A program made the translations under genes and the position numbers. Of a DNA stretch of 18,304 bases, positions 15,429-18,304 are shown in pieces (the first letter of the stretch is position 1; every line of letters starts with the position of its first letter). The notes beneath the pieces were generated by a model that made no database searches, was not told the origin of the DNA, and saw nothing but the letters and a program-made list of their open reading frames with translations. The DNA is from an uncultured Eubacteriales bacterium. Lineage in GTDB: Bacteria; Bacillota; Clostridia; Christensenellales; CAG-138. The stretch covers positions 1 to 18,304 of the forward strand of contig URSN01000029.1 of the NCBI GenBank assembly GCA_900550525.1, written 5' to 3'.

Positions 15429-16358
15429 TTATTCCTTGATCGCACCGAGCGTGATGCCGCTGGTGAAATACTTTTGCAGGAACGGGTAGACGCACATGAT
15501 GGGCACCATCGCGCAGATGATGGTCGCCATGCGCAGCGCCATCGGCGGCGGCAGCTCCATGCCGAGGCCGACCGCGCCGCGGCGCACCGTGTTCATCATC
15601 GACTGATCGACGAGCATGCGCCGCAGAATCCACACAAACGGCTGCAGGTTCGTCTTGTTGGAGATGAACATCATGTAGTTGTAATAGTCGTTCCAGTTGA
15701 TGACCGCGATGAACAGCGCCACCGCCGCCAGCATGGAGCGCGACACCGGCGTGACGATGCGGAAGAACACGCCCACATCCGTACAGCCGTCGATCAGGGC
15801 GGCCTCCTCCAGCTCCTTGGGGACGGAGTAGGTGAAGTAGTTGCGCATGATGATGAAGTACGTGATGTTCAGCGCGCCCGGGATGACCATGACCCAATAC
15901 GACCCCAGCAGGTTCAGATCCCGGTACAGCATGTACTGCGGGATGAGGCCGCCGGTGAAGAACAGGTTGAACACGACCAGCGCGTTGACCACCTTCATGC
16001 CGCGCACATGCGTCTTGCTGCACGCATACGCCATCGTCGCCGTGACCAGCAGCGAGAGCACCGTGGCGATCACCGTCTTGCTGACGGAAATCCACATGCT
16101 GGTGGTGAACGCCTTCGTGCTGAAGATGGCCTGATAATACTGCAGATCCACGCCGCCCGTGGGCCAGAGCATCAGCCCGCCCTTGATATACTCCTCATAC
16201 GGGGTGATGGAGCAGATGAGCACGTACCACATGGGGTACACGCTGATGAGCGCAAAGATGATGCAGAACGCATACACGAACACATCGTAAAAATTGAACC
16301 CGGCAACCTGCAGCATGGTGCGCCGCGGCTGGCCCGCACGGTTGAGTGATTGCTTCAT
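15429..16358 (-). CDS. Carbohydrate ABC transporter permease, YtcP-like
   Basis: A 309-residue inner-membrane permease with six predicted membrane helices. The EAA loop that docks the ATPase is at about residues 184-207 (EEAALIDGCTDVGVFFRIVTP). The N-terminal DVFVYAFCIIFALISVYPMWYVL and the YPFLQKYFTSGITLGAIKE end are typical of the YtcP/CUT1 group that pairs with LplB-like partners. The ATG at 16356-16358 follows the first permease by 18 bases, with a GGGGGAAGGG site upstream. No ATPase gene is present in the operon, as usual for this group, where a shared MsmX-type ATPase encoded elsewhere powers several transporters (established for relatives, inferred here). Confidence 0.94.
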   Translation of the reverse strand: MKQSLNRAGQPRRTMLQVAGFNFYDVFVYAFCIIFALISVYPMWYVLICSITPYEEYIKGGLMLWPTGGVDLQYYQAIFSTKAFTTSMWISVSKTVIATVLSLLVTATMAYACSKTHVRGMKVVNALVVFNLFFTGGLIPQYMLYRDLNLLGSYWVMVIPGALNITYFIIMRNYFTYSVPKELEEAALIDGCTDVGVFFRIVTPVSRSMLAAVALFIAVINWNDYYNYMMFISNKTNLQPFVWILRRMLVDQSMMNTVRRGAVGLGMELPPPMALRMATIICAMVPIMCVYPFLQKYFTSGITLGAIKE

Positions 16359-16376
16359 ATGCCCTTCCCCCTTTCC

Positions 16377-17387
16377 TCAGAAGATGCCCTGCACGTCGAG
16401 CCTGTCGACAAACTTGTTGGCGATGACCACCACGATGAGGCCCATGGTGTTGAGCAGGAAGTTCGTGGCCGTGGAGAGCTCAAAATCCGTGCCGCCGCCG
16501 AGGCTGATGCGGTAGATGTACGTGGAGAGCACGTCGCCGGTGGACAGGACGTAGTTGTTGTACAGGTTGTAGACCTGGTCGAAGTTGGAGACGAACAGCG
16601 ACGCCAGCTGCAGGATCAGCATGATGACGATGCTGGGTAGGATGCGCGGCAGCGTGATGTGCGTGAGCATCTGCCAGCGGTTCGCGCCGTCGATGGCCGC
16701 GCTCTCATACAGCGTGGGGCTCACGCCCGCCAGCGCCGCCAGATAGACGATGGTGGAGTAGCCGGAGGTCTTGATGATGTTCGAGATCACGAGGATGCCG
16801 CGGAACAGATCCGGCCGCTTGAGAAAATCGACCGGCTCGCCGCCGAACGCCTGGATGATCTGGTTGATCGCGCCGCCGATGTCTGCGTTGGAGGGATACT
16901 CGAGGAACACCTGCACAAGGCCGGCGAAGATGACCCAGGAGAGGAAGTAGGGCAGGTACACGCACGTCTGCACGACGCTCTTGACCTTGCGCAGCTTGAT
17001 CTCGTTGATCATCAGCGCGAGGAAGACTGCGAACGTGAAGCCGAACACGAGATTATATATGTTGATGATGATCGTGTTCTTGAACGCGCGGATGAAGTTC
17101 GGGTCGGCAAACATCCGCTCAAAATGTTCAAACCCCGCCCAGGGCGAGGCGAGCACGCCCAGGCGAGGCGAATAATCCTTGAAGGCGAGCAGGATGCCGT
17201 ACATCGGCCCGTAGTTGAACACCGCCATGAAGCAGAAGCCCGGCAGCATGAGCAGATACAGGAACCAGTGTTTGCGCAGATATGCGCTGAAGCGGTACAG
17301 CCGTCCGCCGCCCAGCGGCCGGTCCTTACGGCCGCCCGGCGCGCGGCTCTTGCGCCCGGCGGCGACCGGTAAGCTCCTTCCTTCCAT
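16377..17387 (-). CDS. Carbohydrate ABC transporter permease, LplB-like
   Basis: A 336-residue inner-membrane permease and first gene of the glycan operon. After a basic cytoplasmic N-terminus, six membrane helices follow, beginning WFLYLLMLPGFCFMAVFNYGPMYG. The EAA loop is at about residues 228-248 (YESAAIDGANRWQMLTHITLP). The family-typical FKDYSP and FVDRLDVQGIF end are present. The ATG at 17385-17387 is chosen because GGGAGGA lies just upstream; the frame extends to an ATG at 17442, but that stretch has no ribosome site and lies inside the structured leader. It forms the channel with the YtcP-like permease, and the lipoprotein at 13624-15369 delivers the sugar. Confidence 0.94.
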   Translation of the reverse strand: MEGRSLPVAAGRKSRAPGGRKDRPLGGGRLYRFSAYLRKHWFLYLLMLPGFCFMAVFNYGPMYGILLAFKDYSPRLGVLASPWAGFEHFERMFADPNFIRAFKNTIIINIYNLVFGFTFAVFLALMINEIKLRKVKSVVQTCVYLPYFLSWVIFAGLVQVFLEYPSNADIGGAINQIIQAFGGEPVDFLKRPDLFRGILVISNIIKTSGYSTIVYLAALAGVSPTLYESAAIDGANRWQMLTHITLPRILPSIVIMLILQLASLFVSNFDQVYNLYNNYVLSTGDVLSTYIYRISLGGGTDFELSTATNFLLNTMGLIVVVIANKFVDRLDVQGIF

Positions 17388-17421
17388 CGCGTTCCTCCCG
17401 AAAATATTTGTTAATATTAAT

Positions 17422-17506
17422 CCCCGAATGCCGGGGTCTATCATCCTCTATCCGTGCTGCCAAACGGGTGACGTTGCGGGAAACCGCAGGCGCAGAGACG
17501 CTCTGC
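17422..17506 (-). other. Structured 5' leader of the glycan operon (three hairpins)
   Basis: Within the roughly 140-base leader are 17492-17506 (GCAGAG/CTCTGC, 3-base loop), 17475-17488 (TGCGG/CCGCA closed by a GAAA tetraloop) and 17422-17436 (CCCCG/CGGGG, 5-base loop). The last lies about 30 bases upstream of the ribosome site. No T-run follows any of them, so an attenuator terminator is not evident; control of translation or mRNA stability is possible. Confidence 0.4.
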
Positions 17507-17534
17507 CGAACAAATTCCATTGATTTTCAGATAA

Positions 17535-17563
17535 ATCATACTAAAAGTTTTGCGGCAAGTCAA
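17535..17563 (-). promoter_or_regulatory. Strong sigma-A-type promoter of the glycan operon
   Basis: On the minus strand TTGACT (17563-17558), a 17-base spacer, then TATGAT (17540-17535): five of six matches to consensus in each box with ideal spacing. Transcription should start near 17528. The inverted repeat at 17575-17597 lies just upstream of the -35 box. Confidence 0.8.
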
Positions 17564-17668
17564 TACGCGCGTTCACAAAAATGACCAGATTTTTTGTAAA
17601 TCACGGCTCTGGCGGCCAAAAAATTTATTAATATTGCCGTTAATATTCCATGATTGTATAAAAACCTA

Positions 17669-17696
17669 TGGACAAGCACCAAAAGCATGGTACAAT
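17669..17696 (+). promoter_or_regulatory. Probable promoter of the Gfo/Idh/MocA gene
   Basis: TGGACA (17669-17674), a 16-base spacer, then TACAAT (17691-17696), with TGG directly before the -10 (extended -10). Two TTAATATT boxes end 22 bases upstream of the -35. The expected leader is about 35 bases, with an AGGAGG site at 17726-17731 before the ATG at 17737. Confidence 0.65.
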
Positions 17697-17736
17697 TTTT
17701 GCATAGGCGGGTCCGCCCGCGGAAAAGGAGGCGCAC

Positions 17737-18108
17737 ATGGCAGCAAAGAGGATCGGTTTTATCGGCTACGGATTGCGCTCGCGCACGATGATGCAGTCGT
17801 TCCGCGCGCTGGAGGCGGACATCGCCGTGGCGGCCATCGTGGACCCGCGCGCGGAGCAGATCCGCGCCGAGATCGCGGACGACCCGTATTTCACGGGCGC
17901 CGTTTTTTACGATACGCCGGAGGAGATGCTCGCGCGCGCGGAGCTGGACGGCGTGTTCATCGGCACGCGCTGCTCGCTGCATGCAAAGCTGGCCGCGCTG
18001 GTGCTTGAAAGCGGACTGCCGCTGTTTCTCGAAAAGCCGGTGTGCATCAGCGAGGAGCAGTACGCGCTGCTCAGCGCCGCCGCAAAGGGGCGCCCCTATG
18101 TGCTTGAG
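17737..18108 (+). pseudogene. Gfo/Idh/MocA family NAD(P)-dependent dehydrogenase, N-terminal part only
   Basis: These enzymes oxidise or reduce sugars and cyclitols in the cytoplasm. About 124 residues of the N-terminal Rossmann domain are present: GFIGYGLRSR (glycine-rich NAD(P) loop, about 8-16), AAIVDPRAEQ (acidic residue after strand 2), and the EKPVC motif (99-103), whose lysine is functionally important in the family. The usual length is about 330-400 residues. The frame hits a TAG at 18109-18111, directly where the sequence changes into antisense topoisomerase DNA, so the gene is cut by a join and not by natural decay. The ATG at 17737 has AGGAGG 5 bases upstream. Divergent from the glycan operon, it probably acts on the same sugar; some relatives oxidise sialic acid derivatives, but that is not shown here. 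Confidence 0.88.
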
Positions 18109-18116
18109 TAGCCCGT
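18101..18116. other. Chimeric join between dehydrogenase gene and topoisomerase fragment
   Basis: The dehydrogenase reading frame stops making family sense after YVLE, while on the other strand the topoisomerase frame stops making sense after GYSS. The two meet within these few bases. The likely cause is a short shared stretch such as CTTGAG used as a bridge during assembly; the exact crossover cannot be placed. Confidence 0.7.
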
Positions 18117-18304
18117 CAAGGGGCCAAGCATGCCCTTTCCCAACAACTCTTCCACTTCCGCCACTTCAAAGGTGCGCCCCGCGGGGTGCTTGGGCAGACG
18201 GAACTCGCACCCCTTCGTCGTACAGGCAAACCCACGGTAGTTTTCTACAATTTCTCCGCCGCACTAAGGGCAACGGTGGCGAAGGAGCGCAGGATGTACC
18301 ACTG
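18105..18304 (-). pseudogene. Type IA topoisomerase (TopB/TopIII-like) C-terminal zinc-ribbon repeat, fragment
   Basis: On the minus strand one frame reads CP-stop-CGGEIVENYRGFAC, then CEFRLPKHPAGRTF, then EVEELLGKGMLGPLTGYSS. This is the topoisomerase C-terminal repeat: a four-cysteine ribbon followed by an AGR-x-F and LL-x-x-G-x-x-G-x-L-x-G-F/Y pattern. Such tails follow the catalytic domain in TopB-like enzymes of chromosomes, plasmids and integrative elements. The fragment is cut at the window edge upstream and by the join at about 18105 downstream. An in-frame TAG (18264-18266) replaces the residue between Pro and the second Cys, where the family commonly has Lys, Arg or Gln. It may be a base error, a nonsense mutation or a recoded codon in a foreign element. 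Confidence 0.75.

Larger units (their letters stand above)
17388..17736. promoter_or_regulatory. Divergent AT-rich control region between the glycan operon and the dehydrogenase gene
   Basis: These 349 bases hold no gene I can support. They contain two divergent promoters, a structured leader for the minus-strand operon, three TTAATATT boxes (17411-17418, 17628-17635, 17640-17647; the first extends to the palindrome TTAATATTAA and the last two start 12 bases apart), and an inverted repeat ACAAAAA/TTTTTGT (17575-17581 with 17591-17597). The boxes and the inverted repeat are candidate operators for a sugar-responsive regulator. No regulator gene is in the window. Confidence 0.6.

Noticed and set aside
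17326..17520. Small minus-strand open frame (64 codons) in the leader, a possible leader peptide
   Set aside because: It has no clear ribosome site, overlaps the hairpins and the permease start, and shows no recognisable sequence pattern or run of regulatory codons.
1..18304. CRISPR arrays, tRNA or rRNA genes, insertion sequences, prophage genes
   Set aside because: I found no regularly spaced direct repeats, no tRNA-like arm sets, no transposase or integrase motifs and no phage structural genes; the only foreign-looking parts are the two contig ends.

Overview
The bulk of this window (about 600 to 18,100) reads as chromosome of a GC-rich Bacillota, most likely an uncultured gut-type Clostridia (Christensenellales or a relative; this is an inference). 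Reasons: the order dnaX, ybaB, recR, DUF3842; a binding-protein lipoprotein with LplB- and YtcP-like permeases and no ATPase gene; GGAGG ribosome sites before most genes; and sigma-A-type promoters that mostly carry an extended TGG before the -10. The two ends do not belong to it. Bases 1 to about 595 are a less GC-rich cation/proton antiporter fragment, fused in frame to the second half of an M42 aminopeptidase at a GLRGA motif that both families contain. The last 190 or so bases are an antisense fragment of a type IA topoisomerase zinc-ribbon tail that cuts off a Gfo/Idh/MocA dehydrogenase gene. Both look like assembly joins of metagenomic origin.

Layout: (1) 2-2724 +: antiporter/M42 chimera, an RluA-type pseudouridine synthase 3 bases after it, then a SAM methyltransferase. 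(2) 2812-4502 -: a PfoR-type orphan PTS EIIC-like membrane protein followed by a pentapeptide-repeat protein. (3) 4678-7851 +: the conserved replication/recombination operon dnaX, ybaB, recR and DUF3842, with back-to-back promoters between it and region 2. (4) 7923-17387 -: a seven-gene glycan import and breakdown operon, read from high to low coordinates: permease, permease, binding protein, SGNH acetylesterase, glycosidase-like TIM-barrel protein, BNR/Asp-box protein, aldose epimerase. It ends in a strong hairpin terminator at 7861-7894. (5) 17737 onward +: a divergent Gfo/Idh/MocA dehydrogenase, sharing a 349-base AT-rich control region with the operon.

How it may work: the transporter would import an acetylated oligosaccharide. 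The acetylesterase, glycosidase-like protein and Asp-box protein all lack signal peptides, so they should strip and cleave it in the cytoplasm. The epimerase and the dehydrogenase would then handle the released sugar. The sugar is not identified. 'Sialic acid' is suggested by family names only, and the Asp-box protein lacks the expected FRIP arginine. The most interesting items are this operon with its unfamiliar glycosidase-like protein, an in-frame amber codon inside the acetylesterase gene, the structured control region at 17388-17736, and the two chimeric ends.
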